From the NCBI GenBank assembly GCA_943368475.1, contig CALRLF020000003.1, forward strand, positions 76,107 to 140,106: a DNA stretch of 64,000 nt, written 5' to 3'. Shown piece after piece: positions 51,702-59,878 of this stretch; the first letter of the stretch is position 1; every line of letters starts with the position of its first letter. The notes beneath the pieces were generated by a model that had not been told where the DNA came from, searched no databases, and saw only the letters and a program-made list of their open reading frames with translations. Source of the stretch: UBA1930 sp943368475. GTDB taxonomy: Bacteria; Bacteroidota; Bacteroidia; Chitinophagales; Chitinophagaceae. The translations under genes and the position numbers were made by a program.

Positions 51702-52259
51702 ATGGAAGACAAAGAAATGCAGACTACAGAAGCTGTTGACAGCAATATGAACATTAATGCTGACGAAAATGCAGCAGGAACCACTCACTTGAATGACAAA
51801 GTGGAGGAAAGTGAAACCGATAAACTTCAGGCCGAATTGGATGAACAAAAAGACAAGTATTTAAGATTGGCAGCCGAGTTCGACAATTTTAGAAGAAGAA
51901 CGTCTAAAGAAAGATTAGAATTAATTCAAACTGCTGGTAAAGATGTGATTGTTTCTTTACTGGAAGTTTTAGACGATGTTGAACGTGCTGAAAAACAATT
52001 AAGCAATAATGATGACATTGCTGTGCAGAAAGAAGGGATTCAACTGGTGTTTAATAAAATAAGAAATACACTTCATGCAAAAGGATTGAAAGCATTAGAA
52101 AGTATTCATACTGAATTTGATGTTGAAAAACATGAAGCTATTACCGAAATTCCTGCTCCAACCGAAGATTTAAAGGGTAAAGTATTAGATGAAGTACAAA
52201 AAGGCTATTACTTAAACGATAAATTAATTCGTTTTGCAAAAGTGGTGGTAGGAAATTAG
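51702..52259 (+). CDS. grpE: Nucleotide exchange factor GrpE
   Basis: Releases ADP from DnaK. 186 residues from the ATG at 51702: an acidic disordered N-terminus (about 50 residues), a long coiled coil (KLQAELDEQKDKYLRLAAEFDNFRRRTSKERLE), then the beta domain (DVEKHEAITEIPAPTEDLKGKVLDEVQKGYYLNDKLIRFAKVVVGN). The TTG at 51654 is discarded. The stop codon is followed at once by a heptamer array and, 81 bp on, by dnaJ. dnaK is not in the window. Confidence 0.96.
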   Translation: MEDKEMQTTEAVDSNMNINADENAAGTTHLNDKVEESETDKLQAELDEQKDKYLRLAAEFDNFRRRTSKERLELIQTAGKDVIVSLLEVLDDVERAEKQLSNNDDIAVQKEGIQLVFNKIRNTLHAKGLKALESIHTEFDVEKHEAITEIPAPTEDLKGKVLDEVQKGYYLNDKLIRFAKVVVGN

Positions 52260-52294
52260 GAAAGCCTTAAGCCATGAGCCTTAAGCTGTGAGCA
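52260..52294 (+). repeat. Heptamer array between grpE and dnaJ, part 1
   Basis: GAAAGCC, TTAAGCC, ATGAGCC, TTAAGCT, GTGAGCA: five units that start on the base after the grpE stop codon. The last 11 bases are the left arm of a perfect inverted repeat with 52315-52325. Confidence 0.78.
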
Positions 52295-52325
52295 GGTTCA
52301 TGACTTTTTTTGTTTGCTCACAGCT
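52284..52325 (+). other. Hairpin in the grpE-dnaJ gap
   Basis: AGCTGTGAGCA (52284-52294) and TGCTCACAGCT (52315-52325) are perfect inverse copies with a 20-base loop containing seven Ts. The arms are themselves heptamer-array words. It may attenuate dnaJ expression relative to grpE. Confidence 0.55.
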
Positions 52326-52352
52326 AAATGCTAAATGTTAATGGCTAATAAA
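52325..52352 (+). repeat. Heptamer array running into the dnaJ start codon, part 2
   Basis: TAAATGC, TAAATGT, TAATGGC, TAATAAA: four units; the third contains the dnaJ ATG and the fourth encodes Asn-Lys at the start of DnaJ. Confidence 0.6.
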
Positions 52353-53507
52353 AGAGATTATTACGAGATATTGGGTGTATCAAAATCGGCATCGGCCGAT
52401 GAAATAAAAAAAGCATATCGCAAAGTGGCTATGCAATTTCATCCTGATAGAAATCCTGGCGATAAATCTGCTGAAGATAAATTTAAAGAAGCTGCTGAGG
52501 CTTACGAAGTTTTAAGCGACGATCAAAAGAAAGCCAAGTACGATCGTTATGGTCATCAGGCATTTGCACCAGGTAGTGGTGGTTTTGGTGCTGGTCATGC
52601 TTCTAACATGGAAGATATTTTCAGCCAATTTGGAGATGTTTTTGGTGATGATATGTTTGGTAGTTTTTTTGGTGGAGGAAGAAGAGGTGGTGGAGGTGGA
52701 AGCCGTGCAAGAGGACAACGTGGAAGTAATTTACGCATAAAATTAAAACTAACTTTTGCCGAAATTGCCAATGGTGTAACCAAGCAAGTAAAAGTTAAAA
52801 AACACGTAGGATGTACTACCTGCGATGGCAGTGGAGCAAAAGATAAAAGCAGTATTCAAACTTGTAACACTTGCCATGGAAGTGGTCAGGTTAAAAGAGT
52901 TCAAAACACTTTCTTGGGTCAAATGCAAACCGTAACTACTTGCCCTACCTGTAATGGAGAAGGTACATCAGTTACTGCAAAATGTGGCAATTGTAAAGGT
53001 GAAGGAAGAGTATATGGTGAAGAAACCATAAGCATCGATATTCCAGCTGGTGTGCAAGAAGGCATGCAGTTAAGCATGAATGGGAAAGGCAATGCTGGTG
53101 AACGTGGAGGCATGGCTGGAGATTTAATTATACAGATTGAAGAAGAGCAACATGCCGAATTGCAACGTGATGGATTGAATGTGGCATATGATTTACACAT
53201 TTCTTTTCCTGAAGCTGCATTTGGCACCAATGCTGAAGTTCCAACAATTGATGGCAGGGCAAAAATTAAAATTCCTGCTGGTACCCAAAGTGGTAAAATA
53301 TTTAGGTTAAGAGGAAAAGGATTTCCTGAAGTACAAGGTTATAGTAGAGGAGATCAGTTGGTGTATGTAAATGTATGGACACCACAAAACTTAAGCTCAG
53401 AAGAAAAAACTGCCTTAGAAAAATTAAGTAATAGCCCTAACTTCAAACCTCAACCAAGTAAAAGCGATAAAAGCTTTTTCGATCGAGTGAAAGAAGCGTT
53501 TAGCTAA
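52341..53507 (+). CDS. dnaJ: Chaperone DnaJ
   Basis: 388 residues from ATG 52341 (ATG 52335 is also in frame). J domain with the HPD motif (MQFHPDRNPGDKSAEDKFKEAAEAYEVL), a glycine-rich region (GGGRRGGGGGSRARG), four CxxCxGxG zinc motifs (CTTCDGSG, CNTCHGSG, CPTCNGEG, CGNCKGEG) and the two C-terminal substrate domains. It works with DnaK and GrpE in protein folding. Confidence 0.97.
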   Translation: MANKRDYYEILGVSKSASADEIKKAYRKVAMQFHPDRNPGDKSAEDKFKEAAEAYEVLSDDQKKAKYDRYGHQAFAPGSGGFGAGHASNMEDIFSQFGDVFGDDMFGSFFGGGRRGGGGGSRARGQRGSNLRIKLKLTFAEIANGVTKQVKVKKHVGCTTCDGSGAKDKSSIQTCNTCHGSGQVKRVQNTFLGQMQTVTTCPTCNGEGTSVTAKCGNCKGEGRVYGEETISIDIPAGVQEGMQLSMNGKGNAGERGGMAGDLIIQIEEEQHAELQRDGLNVAYDLHISFPEAAFGTNAEVPTIDGRAKIKIPAGTQSGKIFRLRGKGFPEVQGYSRGDQLVYVNVWTPQNLSSEEKTALEKLSNSPNFKPQPSKSDKSFFDRVKEAFS

Positions 53508-53516
53508 AAAATTAAG

Positions 53517-53541
53517 CCTCACAATTATTGTGAGGTTTTTT
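53517..53541 (+). terminator. Terminator after dnaJ
   Basis: CCTCACAA / TTGTGAGG, 8-bp arms with a 3-base loop, followed by TTTTTTA. Confidence 0.85.
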
Positions 53542-53617
53542 ATTTCCATACGTTTAAACTTTTTATGTAGCAGTAAGTCTTTAAATTGTTAAATTGAAAC
53601 TTCTAATGCAACTACAT

Positions 53618-55600
53618 ATGAAAAGCAAGTATTTTTTTATTTTAAAGTTTGTATTTCCTCTTTTTATTATTGCTACAATTAGTTTTTTCTTTATCCAGTC
53701 CGATAATTATGCAGGCATTGGCAAGTTCCCATACAAACAGGCAGGTCTTACCGAAAAGCAAGCAGCAGCTCACTTACTCAGCAGATTTACCTATGGAGCA
53801 ACTCCTGATCAAGTGAATGAAGTAGTAGAACAAGGTTTGGAGAAATGGTTTGTGCAACAATTAAATGCTGATTTGCCAGACGATACATTAAAATCTAAAT
53901 TAGAAGATTATGATGCACTGAACATGAGCAATGAGCAAATTGTAAAGAGCTTTCCAAGAGGCCCACAAGTACGAAAAATGGCCATTGATGCAGGTGTAAT
54001 AGATAAAGATGAAGTAGATAGAGACGAGAAAAGTGCAGTGTATAAGCAAAAATTAGATGCTTATATGAAGGAAAATGGACTGCGTCCGGAACGTGAACTT
54101 TTTCGTCAGTTTATCAATCAAAAAATATTAAGAGCAGCTTATACAAATAATCAACTACAAGAAGTACTTACCGATTTTTGGTTCAACCACTTCAACGTTT
54201 CAATCACAAAAAATCAATGTGCTCAATTTATACCTGTGTATGAAAGAGATGTGATAAGACCCAATGTGTTTGGTAAGTTCGAGAATTTGGTTTTAGCAAC
54301 AGCTAAATCTCCTGCAATGCTTTTGTATTTAGACAATGCTTCTAGTGCAGGTGTAAATGAAGATTTTGAAAATCAGGTAAACAATTACAAACGAAAATTA
54401 GAGAATGCTCTAAAAGATACGATTACCGAAAGAGGTAAAAAAGTATACAAAAATTTAACACAGGGAAACAAACAAGGATTAAACGAAAACTATGCCCGTG
54501 AAGTAATGGAATTGCATACGTTGGGTGTTGATGGTGGATATACACAAGCTGACGTAACCCAAGCTGCAAGAGTTTTAACAGGCTGGACGATTTATCCAAT
54601 TTCCGATTATGGTGCTGTTGGAAATATGAAAAAAGTAATTGAACGATTTGATGCAGAAAAATTGAAAGAAAAAGGCTTTGTGCATGAGGGTGATTTCTTA
54701 TTTGCCATTAACAGACATGACAGTAAAGAGAAAACAGTTTTGGGTAGAAAGTTTAAGGGGGGCAGCGGATACGATGAAGGAGTAGAGTTATTAACCATGT
54801 TGGCTCATCATCAATCAACAGCAAAGTTTATTTCAAAGAAGTTAGCTGTACGTTTTGTAAACGATAATCCACCTCAAAGTCTGATTGATAAAATGGCTAA
54901 AACATTTATAGATAAAAATGGCGATATAAAGCAAGTGTTAATTACAATGGCTACTGCACCTGAGTTTTGGAGTAAAACTGCTTTAAGAGAAAAAACAAAA
55001 TCACCTTTTGAATTGGTGATCAGTACTGTTCGAATTTTAGATGCAGATATTACCCAACCTTTTCAACTAAATGCATGGATTACTAAAATGGGGCAACAGC
55101 AATATTTTTATCAGGCACCTACGGGTTTTCCTGATAAAGCCCAATACTGGATTAATACAGGCTCTTTATTAAACAGAATGAATTTTGGTTTAGCATTGGC
55201 AGCACAAAAAATTCCAGGAATTAAGTTTGATTTGGCAGAATTGAATAATCATAAAGAACCTGAAAGTGCCGAGAAGGCTTTAGAAGTATATTGTAAATTG
55301 ATGATGCCTGAACGAAATTTAACTACTACTATTCAACGATTAACACCATTATTATCCGACCCCAACTTAATAAATAAAGTAAATGATGCAGCTGGAAAAA
55401 GTACTGCGTCGAACAACATGAATATGCAGGGAAATGATTTGATGATGCAAACTGGAAATGAAAAAGAAGTGAAACCGAAGTTTAATAAAAAAGGAGAATT
55501 AAGAAATGCTACAGCTATGCAAACATCATTTAGCAATAGTAGTATGCTAAGTCAGGTGGTTGGTGTAATTATTGGTTCACCCGAATTTCAAAGACGATAA
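53618..55600 (+). CDS. DUF1800-family exported protein
   Basis: About 660 residues from ATG 53618 (ATG 53606 also possible). A signal anchor (FFILKFVFPLFIIATISFFF) precedes the DUF1800 domain: HLLSRFTYGATPDQVNEV, REVMELHTLGVDGGYTQADVTQAARVLTGW, TFKFH-like NRHDSKEKTVLG. FHFFCKFAV-type sequence appears as KFISKKLAVRFV. Biochemical role unknown. Together with the DUF1501 gene 13 bp downstream it forms a pair found in many bacteria. Confidence 0.9.
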   Translation: MKSKYFFILKFVFPLFIIATISFFFIQSDNYAGIGKFPYKQAGLTEKQAAAHLLSRFTYGATPDQVNEVVEQGLEKWFVQQLNADLPDDTLKSKLEDYDALNMSNEQIVKSFPRGPQVRKMAIDAGVIDKDEVDRDEKSAVYKQKLDAYMKENGLRPERELFRQFINQKILRAAYTNNQLQEVLTDFWFNHFNVSITKNQCAQFIPVYERDVIRPNVFGKFENLVLATAKSPAMLLYLDNASSAGVNEDFENQVNNYKRKLENALKDTITERGKKVYKNLTQGNKQGLNENYAREVMELHTLGVDGGYTQADVTQAARVLTGWTIYPISDYGAVGNMKKVIERFDAEKLKEKGFVHEGDFLFAINRHDSKEKTVLGRKFKGGSGYDEGVELLTMLAHHQSTAKFISKKLAVRFVNDNPPQSLIDKMAKTFIDKNGDIKQVLITMATAPEFWSKTALREKTKSPFELVISTVRILDADITQPFQLNAWITKMGQQQYFYQAPTGFPDKAQYWINTGSLLNRMNFGLALAAQKIPGIKFDLAELNNHKEPESAEKALEVYCKLMMPERNLTTTIQRLTPLLSDPNLINKVNDAAGKSTASNNMNMQGNDLMMQTGNEKEVKPKFNKKGELRNATAMQTSFSNSSMLSQVVGVIIGSPEFQRR

Positions 55601-55613
55601 ATAAAATATTTTT

Positions 55614-56867
55614 ATGAATACAAGAAGAGCTTTTTTAAAAGGTGCAGGTTTAGCATTGTTTGGTATTGGAGTTGGTGGTGTTCCAACATTTGTTGCCCGA
55701 GCTGCAGAAAGTTTTAAGAAAACTGCTGCATATAAAAAAAATAAAATTTTAGTATGCGTATTTCAACGTGGGGCAATGGATGGTTTAATGGCAGTTACGC
55801 CATTTACTGATCAGTTTTTAAAAGCTGCAAGGCCAACCATTTTTATGGAAGCAGGTAATGGTAAGCCTTTGATTGACTTAGATGGACGATTTGGACTGCA
55901 TCCTGGAATGAAAAACTTTGAACCATTGTTTCGTGAAAAAAGATTAGCTATTGTGCATGGAATTGGTAGCCCCAATAGTACGAGAAGCCATTTTGATGCA
56001 CAAGATTATATGGAAAGTGGTACACCTTTTAATAAAGGCACTGCCAGTGGTTGGTTAAATAGAGCAGTTGGACTTTTGGGTCATGATGCTACACCTTTTC
56101 GTGCAGTTAGTGTTACGTCATCCTTGCCAAGAAGCTTATATGGTGACAATCCAGCATTGGCAATAAATAATTTACAGGAGTTTACCATTCAAATGAGAGG
56201 CAATCCAAAAGCTGCTAGCATGGTAAGTAAAAGCTTTGAAGATTTATATGATCAGGCTTCCTCTACTTTATTAAAAGAAACAGGTAAAGAAAGTTTCGAT
56301 GCAATAAAGATGTTGCAAAAAACAGATGTTAAAAATTACAAACCCTCCAATGGTGCAGAGTATCCTTTAACAGCATTGGGTAACAGCTTAAAGCAAATTG
56401 CTCAACTAATAAAAATGGATGTAGGATTAGAAGTTGCATTTGCTGAACATGGGGGATGGGATACACATTTTAATCAAGGAACTGATCAAGGTACTTTTGC
56501 AAGAAACGCAATGGATTTAAGCAATAGTATTGCTGCATTTTGGAAAGATTTAGGTCAGCAACAAGACGATGTAACCATTATGAGTATGACAGAGTTTGGC
56601 CGAACTGTAAAACAAAATGGAACCAATGGAACTGATCATGGAAGGGGTAGTTGCAATTTTATTATTGGTAACGATGTAAATGGAGGGTTAGTTCATGGCA
56701 TTGTTAAGCCATTATCTATCGACAATTTAGAAGATGGTAGAGACTTAGCAGTTACAACAGACTTTAGAACGGTGTTTAATGAAGTTGCCAGTAAACATTT
56801 GAATATTACCAATAGCGGTTCATTATTCCCTGATTGGAAAGGAGCAAGTATTGGTGTTATGCGGTAA
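55614..56867 (+). CDS. DUF1501-family protein with twin-arginine signal
   Basis: 417 residues. MNTRRAFLKGAGLALFGIG is a Tat signal (RR-x-F-L-K), so the protein is exported folded, often with bound metal. The core fold is sulfatase/alkaline-phosphatase-like: VCVFQRGAMDGLMAVTPF, HGIGSPNSTRSHFDAQDYMESG, EHGGWDTHFNQG, MSMTEFGRTVKQNGTNGTDHGRG. Function unknown; it likely acts with the preceding DUF1800 protein. Its stop lies two bases from the converging LacI stop, with no terminator between them. Confidence 0.92.
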   Translation: MNTRRAFLKGAGLALFGIGVGGVPTFVARAAESFKKTAAYKKNKILVCVFQRGAMDGLMAVTPFTDQFLKAARPTIFMEAGNGKPLIDLDGRFGLHPGMKNFEPLFREKRLAIVHGIGSPNSTRSHFDAQDYMESGTPFNKGTASGWLNRAVGLLGHDATPFRAVSVTSSLPRSLYGDNPALAINNLQEFTIQMRGNPKAASMVSKSFEDLYDQASSTLLKETGKESFDAIKMLQKTDVKNYKPSNGAEYPLTALGNSLKQIAQLIKMDVGLEVAFAEHGGWDTHFNQGTDQGTFARNAMDLSNSIAAFWKDLGQQQDDVTIMSMTEFGRTVKQNGTNGTDHGRGSCNFIIGNDVNGGLVHGIVKPLSIDNLEDGRDLAVTTDFRTVFNEVASKHLNITNSGSLFPDWKGASIGVMR

Positions 56868-56869
56868 TG

Positions 56870-57907
56870 TTATTTTACGTTTCTAATACTACTGTCTCTT
56901 ACAAAAATATCGGGCTGTAACATCTTAATTTCAAAATCGGTTGTTGCTCTTTTGGCTTCAATCATTTTAATTAAAAGTTCAGCTGCAATTCTACCCATTT
57001 CAAATGCTGGTTGTCTTACAACCGATAGTGAAGGAGAAAGTAATTCGGTTAAATCTAAATTACTAAAACCAATTACAGCAAGCGTTTTAGGGATTGCAAT
57101 TTTTTTAGTTTTACAATAACGCATACAGTTGGTAGTAAGCTTATCAGCTGAAGCAAATACGGCATCTGGTTTTTGTTTAAGTTTAAGTAGCTTATTCATT
57201 GCATCTTCTACTTCTTCATAAATCATTCCACCATGTAAACAATGCCTAACTAAATTTTCATCATATACTACACCGCAATCTTCTAAAGCTTTTTTATAGC
57301 CTGCTTGCCTTTCTTTGGTAATAGATAGGTATTCTGAATTGGATAAATGTGCAATACGTTTGTAGCCATTTTTTATCAAATGTGTAGTTGCGTCGTAAGC
57401 TCCTTTAAAATTATCGACGATTACTTTATGTGTTTGCAATTCTTCAACTACACGATCAAAACAAACAATGTGCATACCTCTGTCATGTAAATGAGTGATG
57501 TGTGAAAAATCTTTTGTTTCGGTAGAAACTGAAAGTAAACAACCATCCATACTTCGTGAAGCTAAGAATTGCAATGTATCTACTTCTTTCTCATAGCTTT
57601 CATGTGTTTGCGTTATGATTACATTATACCCACGGGAGTGTGCAACAGATTCAATACCATTAATTGCCTGACTAAAAAAACTATTCGCAATTTCACTTAC
57701 TACAATACCAATTGAACGGCTTCGCTTTTCTTTTAAGCTTAATGCAATAGGATTAGGGCGGTAGTTAATTTCTTTAGCATACTCTAAAACAACTTTTTTT
57801 GTTTCGGGGCTAATTTCATAACTGTCCCTTAAAGCACGGCTTACTGTTGATGTTGATAGTCCTAGTGCTTTAGCAATATCTTTAATGGTAACTGCTTCAA
57901 ATTTCAT
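56870..57907 (-). CDS. LacI-family transcriptional regulator
   Basis: 345 residues. The helix-turn-helix VTIKDIAKALGLSTSTVSRALRDSYEIS and hinge RPNPIALSLKEKRS precede a periplasmic-binding-protein-like effector domain (IGIVVSEIANSFFSQAINGIESVAHSRGYNVII). It is divergently placed from the pectin genes, so it probably controls them in response to a galacturonide-type sugar; that is inference from position. Confidence 0.94.
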   Translation of the reverse strand: MKFEAVTIKDIAKALGLSTSTVSRALRDSYEISPETKKVVLEYAKEINYRPNPIALSLKEKRSRSIGIVVSEIANSFFSQAINGIESVAHSRGYNVIITQTHESYEKEVDTLQFLASRSMDGCLLSVSTETKDFSHITHLHDRGMHIVCFDRVVEELQTHKVIVDNFKGAYDATTHLIKNGYKRIAHLSNSEYLSITKERQAGYKKALEDCGVVYDENLVRHCLHGGMIYEEVEDAMNKLLKLKQKPDAVFASADKLTTNCMRYCKTKKIAIPKTLAVIGFSNLDLTELLSPSLSVVRQPAFEMGRIAAELLIKMIEAKRATTDFEIKMLQPDIFVRDSSIRNVK

Positions 57908-57924
57908 AGTCGTTAGTATGCAAG

Positions 57925-57940
57925 CTTTAAAATTTTAAAG
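57925..57940. promoter_or_regulatory. Perfect 16-bp A/T palindrome near the LacI start
   Basis: CTTTAAAATTTTAAAG lies 17 bp upstream of the regulator's ATG. An autoregulatory site is possible, but such A/T palindromes also arise by chance in this base composition. Confidence 0.25.
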
Positions 57941-58028
57941 TTACATGTTTTAAGGTAGATTAAGTTTTTCATTTTCGTTGCAATATTATGTAAATGCCTT
58001 CTTATTTATTAGGTTGTTTAACTGTGAA

Positions 58029-58048
58029 CGTTATCGGAAACGATTGCG
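58029..58048. promoter_or_regulatory. Candidate LacI-family operator of the pectin locus
   Basis: CGnnATCGnnnnCGATnnCG is a dyad in the regulator-GH28 divergent region; four CG steps lie exactly 6 bp apart. It sits 88 bp before the GH28 start. CG-centred dyads are typical of this regulator family. Confidence 0.5.
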
Positions 58049-58135
58049 TAAATAAAGAATTACAATAGTTTTATGCTTAGTAAATATGTAAGTAGAATTG
58101 TTATTTATAATTGTTTTGGAGCTTAAAAATAAAAT

Positions 58136-59782
58136 ATGAAACGAGTTTGCCTGTGTGTAATTTTTGTGCCCTTCTTGGCATTGTGCTATTTTAATGTAAA
58201 TGCACAAAACTTACCGAAAGTGGTTGTGCCTAAATTTAAGAAAGATACATTCAACATAGAAAAATTTGGAGCCATAGCCGATGGCATAACTTTAAATACA
58301 GATGCCATTAATAATGCCATTGTTGCCTGCAATAAAAAAGGTGGTGGCGTTGTTTTAATTCCAAGAGGTTTGTGGTTAACTGGTCCAGTTGAATTAAAGA
58401 GTAATGTAAACCTTCATCTTTCAAGCGATGCGTTGCTTCAGTTTACCAGTGATTTTAACCAGTATCAATTGGTGGAAACTAACTGGGAAGGTTTACCTGC
58501 CTATCGAAATCAATCTCCCTTATCGGCTACAAATGCTACAAACATTGCTGTTACAGGTAATGGTATTGTTGATGGAAATGGAGATTCTTGGAGAATGGTT
58601 AAAAAAGATAAGCTAACTGCCAACCAATGGAAATTAAAGACAGAAAGTGGTGGTCTGTTAAGTGAAGATAAAAAAACATGGTATCCTACTGATAAGTCTT
58701 TTAAAGGTAGTAAAGTAAAAAATCCTGGCGTTATTACTGCTGGTGTTAACAAAAAAGATGTAGAAGAATACAAAGACTTTCTTAGACCCAATTTGTTGGT
58801 GTTCACTAAATGTAAAAATATTTTATTAGAGGGTGTAACGTTTCAAAATTCACCAGCATGGAATTTACATCCATTAATGTGTGAAAATTTGACTGTGAAA
58901 AATGTATATGCAAAAAATCCTTGGTATGCACAAAATGGTGATGGTATCGATATTGAAAGTTGTAAAAACTTTATTGTAGAGAATAGCACATTTGATGTTG
59001 GCGATGATGGTATTTGTATTAAAAGTGGTCGTGATGCAGAAGGTAGAAAAAGAGCCATGCCAACTGAAAACGGAATTATCAGAAATTGTGTAGTGTACCA
59101 TGCCCATGGTGGTTTTGTAATTGGCAGTGAAATGAGCGGTGGGGCAAAAAACCTATATGTAAGTAATTGTACTTTTGTAGGAACAGATATTGGACTTCGC
59201 TTTAAAACAACCAGAGGCCGTGGTGGTGTGGTAGAAAAAATTTATATCAACAACATCAATATGAAAGATATTGTTGGCGAAGCGATCTTATTTGATATGT
59301 ATTATGCAGCCAAAGATCCAGTACCTATGGCTGATGAAAAACGTGAACCACCCGTTGTTGAGTTTAAAAAAGTAGATGAAACAACACCTGTGTTTAAAGA
59401 TTTTTTTGTGAAAAATGTGGTTTGTAACGGAGCAGAGAAAGCAATTTTTATTCGTGGTATTCCTGAAATGCAAATAAAGAATATCAACTTAGAAAATATG
59501 GTTTTACAAGCTAAGAAAGGGATAGATATTCAAGAGGCAAATGATGTAAATATTAAAAATGTAAAATTGGTAACAAAAGAAACAAACCCTGTTGCATATG
59601 TATTAAACAGTAGTAACATTTTGTTTAATAAAATAAAATACAATACAGGTGCCGAATTATTATTGCAAGTGCAGGGAGAGAGAACTGGCTCTATTAAACT
59701 TTTAAACATAGATACATCTAATGCTAAAAAGAAGTTAGATGTTGGTTTCGGAGCAAAAGAAGAAAATATAGTGTTTCAATAA
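58136..59782 (+). CDS. Polygalacturonase (GH28)
   Basis: 548 residues, signal peptide ending VNAQN. Right-handed beta-helix of GH28: FNIEKFGAIADGITLNTDAINNAIVACNKKGGGVVLIPRGLWLTGPVELKSNVNLHL, then the catalytic set GDGIDIES, VGDDGICIKSG (Asp290/Asp291), HGGFVIGSEMSGG and RFKTTRGRGG. It cuts alpha-1,4-galacturonan (or exo-releases galacturonate). First gene of the pectin cluster on this strand. Confidence 0.96.
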   Translation: MKRVCLCVIFVPFLALCYFNVNAQNLPKVVVPKFKKDTFNIEKFGAIADGITLNTDAINNAIVACNKKGGGVVLIPRGLWLTGPVELKSNVNLHLSSDALLQFTSDFNQYQLVETNWEGLPAYRNQSPLSATNATNIAVTGNGIVDGNGDSWRMVKKDKLTANQWKLKTESGGLLSEDKKTWYPTDKSFKGSKVKNPGVITAGVNKKDVEEYKDFLRPNLLVFTKCKNILLEGVTFQNSPAWNLHPLMCENLTVKNVYAKNPWYAQNGDGIDIESCKNFIVENSTFDVGDDGICIKSGRDAEGRKRAMPTENGIIRNCVVYHAHGGFVIGSEMSGGAKNLYVSNCTFVGTDIGLRFKTTRGRGGVVEKIYINNINMKDIVGEAILFDMYYAAKDPVPMADEKREPPVVEFKKVDETTPVFKDFFVKNVVCNGAEKAIFIRGIPEMQIKNINLENMVLQAKKGIDIQEANDVNIKNVKLVTKETNPVAYVLNSSNILFNKIKYNTGAELLLQVQGERTGSIKLLNIDTSNAKKKLDVGFGAKEENIVFQ

Positions 59783-59817
59783 TTTGTAATAGCTGATTAA
59801 AGTTGTGTTGTATAAGC

Positions 59818-59829
59818 CGATAGCTATCG
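59818..59829. promoter_or_regulatory. 12-bp palindrome between GH28 and GH105 genes
   Basis: CGATAGCTATCG, perfectly symmetric, 49 bp upstream of the GH105 start. A second regulator site or mRNA hairpin; role inferred. Confidence 0.35.
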
Positions 59830-59878
59830 TCTGTGGGAGACAAATAAGGATGAATAAAGAACTAAAGTTGGTAATAAA

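Noticed and set aside
52512..52783. Several overlapping frames in the glycine-rich part of dnaJ
   Set aside because: They are shadows caused by repeated GGT/GGA codons; DnaJ is the clear gene.
58029..58048. A riboswitch in the leader before GH28
   Set aside because: The symmetry is that of a DNA-binding dyad, and no multi-stem aptamer pattern is visible in the 227-bp gap.
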